A DNA stretch of 64,000 bases. Source: Flemingiibacterium sp045636145 (GTDB taxonomy: Bacteria > Bacillota > Clostridia > Oscillospirales > CAG-272). This document shows, piece after piece, positions 1-8,368 of this stretch. The stretch is from contig JAZTWV010000045.1 in the NCBI GenBank assembly GCA_045636145.1, positions 12,463-76,462 on the forward strand, in the 5' to 3' direction. The notes below the pieces were generated by a model. It was given only the letters and a program-made list of their open reading frames with translations, had not been told where the DNA came from and did no database searches. The position numbers and the translations under genes are program-made. Each line of letters starts with the position of its first letter. Position 1 is the stretch's first letter.

Positions 1-1
1 T

Positions 2-1360
2 GCAAAAGCTGTGGCAGGTGAGGCAGGCGTTCCGTTCTATTCTATTTCCGGTTCGGACTTTGTTGAAATGTATGTCGGTGTTGGTGCATCCCGTGTACGC
101 GACCTTTTTGATACTGCAAAGAAGAATCCGGCAAGTATTGTATTCATTGACGAAATAGATGCAGTGGGACGTCATCGCGGAGCAGGACTCGGCGGCGGAC
201 ATGATGAGCGCGAGCAAACGCTCAATCAGCTACTTGTTGAAATGGACGGCTTCGGCGCAAACGAGGGCGTTATTGTAATGGCGGCGACTAACCGTCCCGA
301 TATTCTTGACCCTGCGCTTCTCCGCCCGGGACGTTTTGACAGACAAATTACTGTAAATTACCCCGATGTTAAGGGTCGCGAAGAGATACTGAAGGTTCAC
401 GCAGGAAACAAACCTTTCGAGAATAATGTTGATCTCGGAACGCTTGCAAAAACAACCGTAGGATTTACCGGTGCTGACCTTGAAAATCTTCTTAATGAAG
501 CGGCACTTCTTGCGGCAAGAAAGGATAAGAGCCTTATTGGAAATGATGAGATCGAGGAAGCAACCATAAAGGTTATTGTCGGTCCCAATAAGAAGTCTAA
601 GGTGGTACACGAGGAAGATAAGCGTATTACCGCTTATCATGAAGCAGGTCATGCTATTGTCATGAAGAAGCTCCAGCCAAACACATCGGTACACCAGATA
701 TCCATAATTCCGGCAGGACGTGCGGCAGGATACACGCTTCCGCTTCCTATTGAGGACAGATCCCATATGTCAAAGAGCGATATGGAGCACGAGATCGTAT
801 CACTGCTTGGCGGACGTGTGGCAGAGAAGCTTATAATCGGTGACATCTGCACGGGCGCTTCAAACGATATTCAGCGAGCTACCAACATCGCACGCAGCAT
901 GGTTACACGCTACGGCATGAGCGATCTTCTCGGACCTATCGTGTACGGATCGGAGCATGAGGGTGACGAGGTGTTCCTCGGACGTGATTTCAACACCTCA
1001 AAGAACTATTCCGATGATACTGCATCGCTTATTGACAGCGAGATCAAGCGTCTTGTCAATACCGCGTATGATACTGCTATGGAGATTCTTTCCGAGAATG
1101 TTGACAAGCTTCATTTCGTGGCAGAGTTTCTCATGAAGAATGAGGTAATGGATGCCGATCAGTTTAATGCGGCTATGGAAGGAACTCCTACTATCGAGGA
1201 GCTTGAAGAAATGGCTGCCGAGAAGAAGCGCAGAAGTGCATCTGAAAACGAGGCTCGCGCAAAGGAAAATGAAGAAGAGCGTGCGCGCAAAGAAGCTGAG
1301 GAAGCTGCAAATCAAAACAACGACAAAAAAGATGAGTTTCCTCCGAGGATGAAAGAATAG
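2..1360 (+). CDS. ftsH: ATP-dependent zinc metalloprotease FtsH, 5' truncated by window edge
   Basis: Membrane-anchored AAA+ protease that extracts and degrades membrane and short-lived proteins. The frame is open to base 2, and the first visible residues (AKAVAGEAGVPF) directly follow where Walker A would sit, so the N-terminal membrane segments and Walker A lie outside the window; the GTG at 11 is internal. Visible are Walker B (IVFIDEIDAVG), the second region of homology (ATNRPDILDPALLRPGRFDR), the zinc-binding HEAGH motif and a charged, low-complexity C-terminal tail rich in E, K and A. A strong hairpin terminator follows directly. Identity is secure; only the left boundary is artificial. 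Confidence 0.97.
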   Translation, partial: AKAVAGEAGVPFYSISGSDFVEMYVGVGASRVRDLFDTAKKNPASIVFIDEIDAVGRHRGAGLGGGHDEREQTLNQLLVEMDGFGANEGVIVMAATNRPDILDPALLRPGRFDRQITVNYPDVKGREEILKVHAGNKPFENNVDLGTLAKTTVGFTGADLENLLNEAALLAARKDKSLIGNDEIEEATIKVIVGPNKKSKVVHEEDKRITAYHEAGHAIVMKKLQPNTSVHQISIIPAGRAAGYTLPLPIEDRSHMSKSDMEHEIVSLLGGRVAEKLIIGDICTGASNDIQRATNIARSMVTRYGMSDLLGPIVYGSEHEGDEVFLGRDFNTSKNYSDDTASLIDSEIKRLVNTAYDTAMEILSENVDKLHFVAEFLMKNEVMDADQFNAAMEGTPTIEELEEMAAEKKRRSASENEARAKENEEERARKEAEEAANQNNDKKDEFPPRMKE

Positions 1361-1369
1361 AAATATTTT

Positions 1370-1408
1370 ATCGGCGGGGTATTAACCTCGCCGATGTCTA
1401 TTGTTTTT
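1370..1408 (+). terminator. Rho-independent terminator after ftsH
   Basis: An 11-bp stem (1370-1380 with 1385-1395, one G-T wobble, loop ATTA) starts 9 bases after the ftsH stop and is followed by a T-rich run ending near 1408. Confidence 0.8.
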
Positions 1409-1425
1409 AGAAAGGAAGAACAACT

Positions 1426-2313
1426 ATGGATACGCAAATTAAGACCGCCCGTGCCAGCGCAGTGTGCTCTACTCTTGGCGGCGAGCTTATTTCCTATAAG
1501 CTTAATGGCAAGGAATATGTATGGGAGGGTATTCCCGAATATTGGGCAGGACATTCTCCGGTGCTTTTTCCCACTGTTGGCGCCAACATTGATGAAAGTG
1601 TAAAATTCGGAGGAGTGGCATACCCCCTGAAGAAGCACGGTTTTGCCCGCAAGATGGAATTTACTCTTCTCGAGGCAGAAAATGACAGGCTGGTATACCT
1701 CCTTACCGATTCTGCTGAAACTAAAAAGGTATATCCCTACAAGTTCCGTTTGCTCATCACCCATAAGATCACCGACGAAGGATTTACTACAGAGTTTAAG
1801 GTGGTTAATACCGACGATAAGCCTATCGTATTCTGCATAGGCGGTCATCCCGGATTCCGCTGTCCTATTAACGATGGCGAGAAATTCTCGGACTATAAGC
1901 TTGTATTTGAGAAGATTGAGGACGAGGAAGTTATATATACAACCAATTACGGCGGAGGATACATTGACAAGTCCCTTCCTGCTGTTGACAAGCTTAAGAA
2001 CACCAATGAGTGGGAGCTGACGCACGAGGATTACGACGTGGACGTGCTTCTTACAAAGAAGCTTAAGAGCCGCAAGGTAAAGCTGGTACATAAAGTAACC
2101 GGTAAGGGCTTAGAGCTTGACTTTGACGGCTTTAACGCTCTCGGTGTTTGGACTCCTCCTAAAAAGAAGGCACCTTTTGTATGCATTGAGCCTTGGAACG
2201 GTCTGCCGGCCCACCTTGATGAAACAAGCAATTTTGAGGATAAGCCTTATGCTATCACTCTCCCTGTTGGCGCGGAGTATTCCGTAGGCTACAAGGTTAA
2301 GATTATCGACTGA
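1426..2313 (+). CDS. Aldose 1-epimerase family protein (LacX/GalM-like)
   Basis: A 295-residue cytoplasmic protein of the galactose mutarotase fold, predicted to interconvert alpha and beta anomers of an aldose or sugar phosphate. The opening segment (LGGELISYKLNGKEYVW, then LFPTVGAN) and the later FCIGGHPGF motif, with the catalytic-type His, are typical of the LacX-like branch, as is the C-terminal CIEPWNGLPAHLDE with its acidic residue. The Shine-Dalgarno AAAGGAAG precedes the ATG. It stands alone after the ftsH terminator and ends facing the HAD gene. The exact sugar cannot be read from sequence. Confidence 0.85.
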   Translation: MDTQIKTARASAVCSTLGGELISYKLNGKEYVWEGIPEYWAGHSPVLFPTVGANIDESVKFGGVAYPLKKHGFARKMEFTLLEAENDRLVYLLTDSAETKKVYPYKFRLLITHKITDEGFTTEFKVVNTDDKPIVFCIGGHPGFRCPINDGEKFSDYKLVFEKIEDEEVIYTTNYGGGYIDKSLPAVDKLKNTNEWELTHEDYDVDVLLTKKLKSRKVKLVHKVTGKGLELDFDGFNALGVWTPPKKKAPFVCIEPWNGLPAHLDETSNFEDKPYAITLPVGAEYSVGYKVKIID

Positions 2314-2330
2314 GCAAAATAGAGAAGTAC

Positions 2331-2360
2331 GACGCCGAATACAGCTTCGGCGGCGTGTTC
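2331..2360. terminator. Hairpin between convergent genes
   Basis: A 7-bp GC-rich stem (2333-2339 with 2346-2352) lies in the gap between the epimerase and the convergent HAD gene. The T-tract is weak, so this is a probable but not certain terminator. Confidence 0.45.
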
Positions 2361-2367
2361 CGTATTT

Positions 2368-3018
2368 CTATTCAAGAATCTGTTTTTCAAGCGCAGGGGC
2401 AGTCGACACTGTGTTTTTTGCACCGTGACCCCGGAGAAATTCGGCATCTCTGAATCCCCAATCTACGCTGATACAGTCAAGTCCTGCGTTTTTTGCTGTT
2501 TCTATATCAACATCGGAGTCGCCTATGTATACGGCATCTTTCGGAGAAACGGAAAGCTTCTCTAATATGTACATAACGCCGTTTGGTGCAGGCTTTCTCG
2601 GCACACCTGCTTTTTCGCCGCAGGCGATATGGAATAATCCGGGGAAATACCGCTCGCACAGTGCCTTTGCAGGGGCATCAGGCTTGTTTGAGAGAACTGC
2701 CGTCATGCATCCTGCGGCGCGCAGATTGGTCAGCATATCTATGATTCCGGGATACGGGCGTGTTTTTATATCGGAGTGCGTAGCGTAATATTCCTGGTAG
2801 TCACCAAGCACTTTGTCTGCGGTATCCGATGGGCTTCCCGCAAGAACGGCGCGTTCTATAAGCAGTCTTGCGCCGTTCCCAACAAAATTTCGTATTTCTT
2901 CAACAGTTCTCATCGGCATAGTATTTTTTATAAGTGCATGATTTACCGAATCTGTTAGGTCTTCAAGTGTATCAAGAATAGTGCCGTCAAGGTCGAATAT
3001 GGCAAGCTTGTATGACAT
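2368..3018 (-). CDS. HAD-superfamily phosphatase, phosphoglycolate phosphatase-like
   Basis: A 216-residue haloacid dehalogenase hydrolase. Motif I is FDLDGTILDT near the N-terminus, motif II is the VLSNKPDAPAK segment, motif III the Lys of RKPAP, and motif IV GDSDVDIETA. The alpha-helical cap between motifs I and II is subclass IA, as in Gph/PpaX. The start was set at the ATG at 3018 (MSYKLAIFDLDG), which has GGGGAG at suitable spacing; the longer frame to 3051 has no comparable site. The probable substrate is a small phosphorylated metabolite such as phosphoglycolate, but the subfamily does not settle it. Confidence 0.88.
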   Translation of the reverse strand: MSYKLAIFDLDGTILDTLEDLTDSVNHALIKNTMPMRTVEEIRNFVGNGARLLIERAVLAGSPSDTADKVLGDYQEYYATHSDIKTRPYPGIIDMLTNLRAAGCMTAVLSNKPDAPAKALCERYFPGLFHIACGEKAGVPRKPAPNGVMYILEKLSVSPKDAVYIGDSDVDIETAKNAGLDCISVDWGFRDAEFLRGHGAKNTVSTAPALEKQILE

Positions 3019-3100
3019 TTTTCTAACTCCCCGTAAATTTACTGATATCAATTATACCATTTTATTCTTATTTTGTAAATAGTAAAGGGGAAATATTGTA

Positions 3101-3129
3101 TTGACTTTTCCCTCGTTATATGCTACAAT
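3101..3129 (+). promoter_or_regulatory. Sigma-A type promoter
   Basis: TTGACT at 3101-3106, 17-base spacer, TACAAT at 3124-3129, with TGC directly before the -10 (extended -10). It drives the small membrane protein gene at 3167. Confidence 0.8.
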
Positions 3130-3166
3130 GTACGAAGTCAATTTTTGTGGTCTGGAGAAGGATTAT

Positions 3167-3754
3167 ATGCCAAAGAAAAAGCTTGAAAAATATGTTCGCA
3201 CTGCGGACATGGGCGATAAGGCGGCTAGCACCTTTGTAAACTACGGTGTAAAAAAGAAGCCGGAGGGGAAGTACAAACTTTCGCGTATACTTATGATTAT
3301 AGGATATGTGGTGTTTGCTCTGGCATACTTCTTGCTTTTTACTACAATGAATATTCTGCCGATCATTGCGCTTCTTCCTGTACTTACATGGATACTTATA
3401 TTCTTTACATGGAGATTTGTTGAAGTTGAGTATGAATACTACATACTTGACGGCGAATTTAAACTCATAGAGGTGTACGGCGCAAAAAGTATGCGTGAGC
3501 TTTGCCGTGTGCGTATAAGTGCCATGGATGTTATTGCTCCGTACAGGGGTGAAAACAAGCCAAAGGCAGATGCATTTGATGAAAAGGACCGTATATGCGG
3601 TGTTTCTTCAATGGATAATCCCGACATCTATTATGCCGTATTTAAAGATGAGAGCGGAGCTTCTCGCGCAGTATTCTTTGAAGCCACTGAAAAGACACTG
3701 AAGGTAATAAAATATTACAAGTCGGACGTTGAAATCGTTAAGACCACCCATTAA
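3167..3754 (+). CDS. Hypothetical membrane protein with two TM segments
   Basis: A 195-residue protein that I do not recognise as a named family. A basic N-terminus (KKKLEKYVRT) leads into two adjacent hydrophobic segments at about residues 44-64 and 66-84, followed by a roughly 110-residue soluble domain beginning VEYEYYILDGEFKLIEVYG. That layout resembles PH-like or DUF-type proteins that expose a soluble domain at the membrane, but this is only an impression. The start is the ATG at 3167, with GGAGAAGG five bases upstream and a near-consensus promoter at 3101-3129. It is monocistronic and followed by a hairpin. Confidence 0.75.
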   Translation: MPKKKLEKYVRTADMGDKAASTFVNYGVKKKPEGKYKLSRILMIIGYVVFALAYFLLFTTMNILPIIALLPVLTWILIFFTWRFVEVEYEYYILDGEFKLIEVYGAKSMRELCRVRISAMDVIAPYRGENKPKADAFDEKDRICGVSSMDNPDIYYAVFKDESGASRAVFFEATEKTLKVIKYYKSDVEIVKTTH

Positions 3755-3764
3755 AAATGAAAGT

Positions 3765-3792
3765 CGCCTGCACAAACGTGCAGGCGGCTTTG
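3765..3792. terminator. Hairpin terminator between convergent genes
   Basis: A 9-bp GC-rich stem (3765-3773 with 3778-3786, loop AAAC) lies just after the membrane protein stop, followed by a short T-rich stretch. It probably terminates the rightward transcript. Confidence 0.6.
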
Positions 3793-3833
3793 CGTATTGA
3801 TTGCTGAAATATAGCACAAAACTATATATTCTA

Positions 3834-5339
3834 TTAGTTGTACACCTTGATTTTTGCGGCAACCGCGCGATTGACGGCATTTTTTAGATTATTGTACAGC
3901 GAATCAATGTTGTAGCGTGTTGTTACCGCTTTGTATATCGCTCCGTATGTTGCAGATTCAAGATTTGAAATGCCGGAAGCGTACATATGGGCGAAATCTG
4001 TCCACGCTGTATCGCATATAAGCTCAAGCATATGGATAGAACCGTCATCGCGCAGAACATAGTCGATGTGCCTGTTTATATAGGACTCTGTAACATACTC
4101 GTAGGAAGCCAGATTCAGTGCTTCGAGAATCAGTCCCGAGGTTTCATATTTCGGCGTGTTTTTAAGCACGCAGAACACAGGGGAGTCGTCCATCATGGGA
4201 GAGATGTACTCCTTTTGTGCTTCGTCAAACTTCGGAAGCGGAAGTATTCCCCAATCAGCATCGCTGTCTGATATCAGTTCCGCCGCATACAGTCCGTCTG
4301 TCATGAACATCAGCGCATCTCCGGTAAAAATATCGCGGAGTGCGGTTCCCTTGGTTTTAACAAATGAACTGTCCGAATATAAGAGAGAACGCAGTTTGTT
4401 AACAACAGCCTTTGCATTGGATGCGGTGGGTGTTGCGAGATAAGTCACGGTGGGAACAACACCTTCGGTATTGCTGATGTAGGAAATACCCTGCGAGGAT
4501 GCGGCGACATCAATATAGTCGTAAAGCTCAAAGGTTGAACCGTGACCGTGGAGGCTGCCAACCGACTCTACTGTTTTGGCAAATTCAGCAAACTTATCCC
4601 AAGTCCATTTTCCCTCATTTACAAGAGCGTAGAGGTCCTCTCCCACAAACTGTTTTACCATTCCGCGGTTGAAGTATACACAGCTCAGATAATCGGGATT
4701 GAAGCTTGCGGCTCCCGATACAGCGTATATTCCGTTTCCTGCTATGGATGCAGAGGTTACGCTTGAATTGTAGTACGGAGCATCAAGGTTTACATAAGGA
4801 AGACTGCGGAGATTGGCAAGCATTCCTGCGGCGAAATATTGTCCCAGCATTGACTGGGGTATTGCCAATAGATCGGCATAATACATATCAGCATTGTACG
4901 CTTCGCGTGCCGCTTCGAACAGTGCTTCGGGAGAGGTGCCTATCTCTATAACAGATGTGTTGTATTTTTCCTCAACCGCCCGTTTGCTGTCCTGCCGAGA
5001 CACCGCGTCGGGAGTATCTGTGCTGTCCGGGAAGAGAGGGGATGTGTCGGCAGCGGCGATGATTACCGAGACTTCGCTCATATCACGCTGAGGTAATGCA
5101 GACAGGCGTTCTCTGATGACAGCTTCAGGATCGGGAACTTCCGTGCTTTGCACGGATGATGTATCATTGTGGGTATCACTTACAGGCAGTGCCTCAGTTG
5201 TCTCTCCGGTTTCGCTAAGTGTGTCGGATGTGATGTCAGCATTACCGTTAAAGACGATCAGTCCACAGGATGATACCGATGAAAGCATTACAGAGATCAG
5301 TGTGACAGCACCTATGGTGCGCAAAAACTTTTTGTTCAT
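3834..5339 (-). CDS. Orphan ABC-transporter substrate-binding lipoprotein
   Basis: A 501-residue extracellular solute-binding protein of the sugar type (family 1). The signal peptide ends in a lipobox, SVSS before Cys25, so it should be lipid-anchored outside the cell. A Ser/Thr/Glu-rich linker of about 40 residues follows, then the two-lobed binding domain with typical segments such as CVYFNRGMVKQF and GDALMFMTDGLYAAE. Solute-binding proteins normally sit beside two permeases; none is adjacent here. It lies 76 bases downstream of trmB on the same strand and may be co-transcribed with it. It could dock to permeases encoded elsewhere, for example at 30.7-39.8 kb. The ligand is unknown. Confidence 0.85.
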   Translation of the reverse strand: MNKKFLRTIGAVTLISVMLSSVSSCGLIVFNGNADITSDTLSETGETTEALPVSDTHNDTSSVQSTEVPDPEAVIRERLSALPQRDMSEVSVIIAAADTSPLFPDSTDTPDAVSRQDSKRAVEEKYNTSVIEIGTSPEALFEAAREAYNADMYYADLLAIPQSMLGQYFAAGMLANLRSLPYVNLDAPYYNSSVTSASIAGNGIYAVSGAASFNPDYLSCVYFNRGMVKQFVGEDLYALVNEGKWTWDKFAEFAKTVESVGSLHGHGSTFELYDYIDVAASSQGISYISNTEGVVPTVTYLATPTASNAKAVVNKLRSLLYSDSSFVKTKGTALRDIFTGDALMFMTDGLYAAELISDSDADWGILPLPKFDEAQKEYISPMMDDSPVFCVLKNTPKYETSGLILEALNLASYEYVTESYINRHIDYVLRDDGSIHMLELICDTAWTDFAHMYASGISNLESATYGAIYKAVTTRYNIDSLYNNLKNAVNRAVAAKIKVYN

Positions 5340-5415
5340 CGAATTTTCTCCGAATTATTATTTTTTGGAACAAAACATTGATTTAGAACGTCAAAATTCT
5401 TAAAGCGGATATGTA

Positions 5416-6072
5416 TTATTTTTCCGCGTCAAGCCATGCTTCCACTCGGTTTATGGTGAACCCTTTCTCCGAGAAGTTTTTCTCATATTCCGTCATGATA
5501 TTATCCTCTGCCCATTCGCTGGCGTGGAGATCGTATGTAAGGTTTTCAAGGCGGAAACCGCAGTCACGAAATTCTTCAAGGGAAAAATCAAAGAGTCCGC
5601 GGTTGTCGGTTTTAAAAAAGATAGCTCCGTCGGGTTTCAGAATACGGCGGTACTGTTCAAGAAAGCGTCTGTGAGTCAGACGGCGTTTTGCGTGCCCCGC
5701 CTTTGGCCATGGGTCGGAAAAATTAAGGTAAATTCGGTCAATCGTGCCATTTTCAAAGATATCCCACAGCTTTGAAACATCGCCCACTATAAATCTTACA
5801 TTTGGAAGCTCTGCCGCCTTGCATTTTTCCATTGCCAGCATAGCAACATCCGCAATGCGCTCAAGGGCAATTATATTGACGTCAGGGTGCCTTGCGGCGA
5901 GGGCACTTACGAATCCACCCTTTCCGCATCCTATCTCAAGCCACAGGGGACGTGTGGCAACACAACCGAAGATTTTATTTACATTATCAGTGTTAATTGT
6001 CGTATTTTGGATAATTATGTCGGAACATGCGTTAATTCTTTCGGCTCCATGCTTTTTTTTTCTCATTCTCAT
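5416..6072 (-). CDS. trmB: tRNA (guanine-N7)-methyltransferase TrmB
   Basis: An S-adenosylmethionine-dependent enzyme that makes m7G46 in the tRNA variable loop. The SAM-binding motif LEIGCGKGGFV, the family signature NFSDPWPK followed by HAKRRL, and the closing TEYEKNF segment are all present. Length, 218 residues from the ATG at 6072, matches the family. That start has AAGGGAG about 11 bases upstream; the frame extends to 6126, but the extra residues (MQNHMHNTIL and on) are not family-like. The orphan binding lipoprotein follows on the same strand. Confidence 0.95.
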   Translation of the reverse strand: MRMRKKKHGAERINACSDIIIQNTTINTDNVNKIFGCVATRPLWLEIGCGKGGFVSALAARHPDVNIIALERIADVAMLAMEKCKAAELPNVRFIVGDVSKLWDIFENGTIDRIYLNFSDPWPKAGHAKRRLTHRRFLEQYRRILKPDGAIFFKTDNRGLFDFSLEEFRDCGFRLENLTYDLHASEWAEDNIMTEYEKNFSEKGFTINRVEAWLDAEK

Positions 6073-6149
6073 ATTGCATTTTGCTCCCTTTTTTGGTAAA
6101 ATAGTATTGTGCATATGATTTTGCACCGTTTATGTATGCATTATTTAAT

Positions 6150-6178
6150 ATTATACCACGGATTTGTTATAAAAGATA
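6150..6178 (-). promoter_or_regulatory. Probable trmB promoter (extended -10)
   Basis: On the minus strand, TATAAT at 6150-6155 is preceded by TGG, an extended -10. The -35 (TATCTT) is poor. It lies about 80 bases upstream of the trmB start. Confidence 0.45.
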
Positions 6179-6262
6179 TAGTGTTTTGAAAAAATTTACG
6201 TTTTTTGCGCGGGATATATCCTGTGCGATATTTAATCAATAATGGAGGAAGAAGACAGACCG

Positions 6263-7156
6263 ATGACAGACAAGCAAAGTTTTCTTGATAAGCTTACCGC
6301 GGCACTGTATGAGCGGAATATATCCGAGACGGATATCCGTCCTTATATAGAGCGCTTTGACCAATTCTATGACCGTATGGTCAACGATTCTATAGGCACA
6401 GACGGTGCACTTGATAATATTGAATCAATTGCAGACAATATAGCATCTCAGATATCCGACCGATATGATGAGATCAACCGTCTTGCAGAGCGCACAATGA
6501 CTGTAGATACAATTAAAATTGAGGATGTTATGCAGGAAGAGCCGGAGATCGATGCCGAGCCTACCGTAACTACGGATATCGGTGAGATTACCGTCATGTC
6601 CGAGGAGTATGAGCTTGCGGAGCCTGAGCTTGCTTCAGCAATTATTCCGGCGGAGGAGCTTGAGCGGCTTGATTTTGAGGATGCCAATGCTGAATATGCA
6701 AACGAGCCTGTGCGGCTTCCTGATTACACCGCAGAGGAGGAAATTCCAAACAGCAGGATGTTCTGGATACTTTTCGGAATAAGCCTTCCCATAACTTTGC
6801 CGCTGTTTTTGGCTGTAGTCGGCGCTTTTGCGGCAGTGTGGCTGGGACTTGCGGGCTTGCTTGCCGCAGCTGTGGGATTGCTTACAGCTCTTGTTGCCTG
6901 CGGTGCGGCTGTGTCCCTTGTTGGCATCGTGTACGGTGTAATTCAACTGTTTGTATCTGTACCGGTAGGACTTTATGAGATCGGTATCGGAGTTATTGCT
7001 GTGGGCATAGTCATGTTCGCGGGAATACTTATTTACAATTTTGCAGTCAGACTGATACCGCTTGTCATGAAGCTTTGGTGGAGACTGTTTTTGTATGTGC
7101 TGTCACAGCTGAAGCACCTGTTTAATTTCTTAAGAAAGGAGAGTGTCAAGCTTTGA
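6263..7156 (+). CDS. DUF1700/HAAS-type membrane protein
   Basis: A 297-residue protein. An N-terminal soluble helical domain of about 75 residues (DKQSFLDKLTAALYERNI, then FDQFYDRMVND) fits the HAAS/DUF1700 signalling-domain pattern. An acidic linker follows, and then several strongly hydrophobic Gly/Ala-rich segments from about residue 175 to the basic C-terminus. The start is the ATG at 6263, because GGAGGAAG lies 11 bases before it; the upstream ATG at 6242 overlaps that site and has none of its own. The stop overlaps the TTG start of the DUF4097 gene. Such pairs are usually next to a PadR regulator, which is absent here. Confidence 0.75.
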   Translation: MTDKQSFLDKLTAALYERNISETDIRPYIERFDQFYDRMVNDSIGTDGALDNIESIADNIASQISDRYDEINRLAERTMTVDTIKIEDVMQEEPEIDAEPTVTTDIGEITVMSEEYELAEPELASAIIPAEELERLDFEDANAEYANEPVRLPDYTAEEEIPNSRMFWILFGISLPITLPLFLAVVGAFAAVWLGLAGLLAAAVGLLTALVACGAAVSLVGIVYGVIQLFVSVPVGLYEIGIGVIAVGIVMFAGILIYNFAVRLIPLVMKLWWRLFLYVLSQLKHLFNFLRKESVKL

Positions 7157-8061
7157 AGCCAACGTCCATAATTTTTCTTATAGTGTCCGTATTTTTGGTT
7201 ATAGGCGGATTTGCGACCGCAGGCGTTGCAAAGCAGCTTGCCGCCTCTGAGGGGATTGTACTTACCGATGAAATATCCGAAGAAGCCGGAGGATATATAT
7301 ACAGCTACGAATACGGCAAAGACAGTATCGGAAGAATAACCGTAAATGTAAAAGAAGCCGATGTGAATATAATCGGCGGTGCGGAAAAGGCATATGTAGA
7401 GCTTGTAAACTTTCCTGAGGGAATGTACGAATTTTCAAGCTCTAACCGTATACTTTCCATAAAAAACAATACCGACCTGTCTGATATGTCCAATATAGCA
7501 AATCTCGCAATGAATTTCAGAGGACTTCGCAGTTTTGTAGGTTATCTGAATATGAGAAGCCTTCCCAAAACGGTAAATATATATATAAGCGGAGTAAATC
7601 CCGTTAAGATAGTTGATTGTCAGATTCAGAGCGGAAATGTTACACTCAAAAACTGTGATGCTCCTGCTGATTATAATATTTCCATCGGCGATGGTAATCT
7701 CAGCGTGTCTGGAATTGATACAAAGTCCGCACTGAATGTCACCGTTGGCAACGGCAATGCGGATATATCGAAATGCGATATTTCAAAGCTGGCTGTGAAG
7801 GTTGAAAAAGGAACAGTCACCGCCGAGGCGATGTTTGATACCGTGGAAGCGAAAATCGGGAAGGGCGATTTTAACTATAACTGTTACGGAAGTGTGGGAC
7901 TCACAAAGCTGGCGCTCTTTTCGAGCATCGGCAATATCACCCTTGACGGTGTGAAGCACGGTGGATATTTTGAAAGCAGTGATATTCCCACCGACAACAT
8001 TATAGATATAGACATCGGTGAGGGTGATATAAACATAGTTACCATGGTTCCGCGTGGCTGA
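7153..8061 (+). CDS. DUF4097 family beta-strand repeat protein, TTG start
   Basis: A 302-residue protein with one N-terminal membrane or signal segment (about residues 4-26) and a long repetitive beta-strand domain. Stretches such as GNVTLKNC, GDGNLSVSG, GNGNADISK and GDFNYNC recur every 20 or so residues, as in the putative-adhesin DUF4097 beta-helix. It begins with TTG inside the TTGA that also holds the upstream stop, with AAGGAGAG about 10 bases before, so translation is probably coupled to the DUF1700 gene. It is presumably displayed outside the membrane and functionally linked to its partner; the role is unknown. Confidence 0.8.
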   Translation: MKPTSIIFLIVSVFLVIGGFATAGVAKQLAASEGIVLTDEISEEAGGYIYSYEYGKDSIGRITVNVKEADVNIIGGAEKAYVELVNFPEGMYEFSSSNRILSIKNNTDLSDMSNIANLAMNFRGLRSFVGYLNMRSLPKTVNIYISGVNPVKIVDCQIQSGNVTLKNCDAPADYNISIGDGNLSVSGIDTKSALNVTVGNGNADISKCDISKLAVKVEKGTVTAEAMFDTVEAKIGKGDFNYNCYGSVGLTKLALFSSIGNITLDGVKHGGYFESSDIPTDNIIDIDIGEGDINIVTMVPRG

Positions 8062-8368
8062 TGGACCTTTGCTTCTATATAAAATTGGTAAACTTGCCCT
8101 AAAAACTGCTGCTTTTTACTGCGTTTCGGGGTTGCTCGGAAGATAGATTTTTTAATAAATTAAAAAATATTAAAATTTAAAGAGGTCGAAATCAATAAAA
8201 AACGGCATTTAATTGTGCATCTGCAACAAATAATAATATGAAAATTTGGGGAAAAGAGCTCTACCATTTTTTGCGCAGATTTGATACAATATTATACGTT
8301 GAAGTAGACTGCTTAGATATCGACACCACAGGTGCCGTTCTATAAAATACTTAGGAGGAAAATTAAAA
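8062..8368. other. Intergenic region upstream of msmX
   Basis: This 307-base AT-rich gap has an AT-only inverted repeat (8147-8156 with 8159-8168) that may help terminate the upstream pair. A TACAAT-like -10 lies near 8285, but I could not find a convincing -35 at 17 bases. A good Shine-Dalgarno, AGGAGG, lies at about 8353. No other gene is seen. Confidence 0.5.

Noticed and set aside
1312..2091. 259-codon antisense frame across the ftsH/epimerase junction
   Set aside because: It overlaps two clear genes and a terminator, and its translation looks like a shadow.
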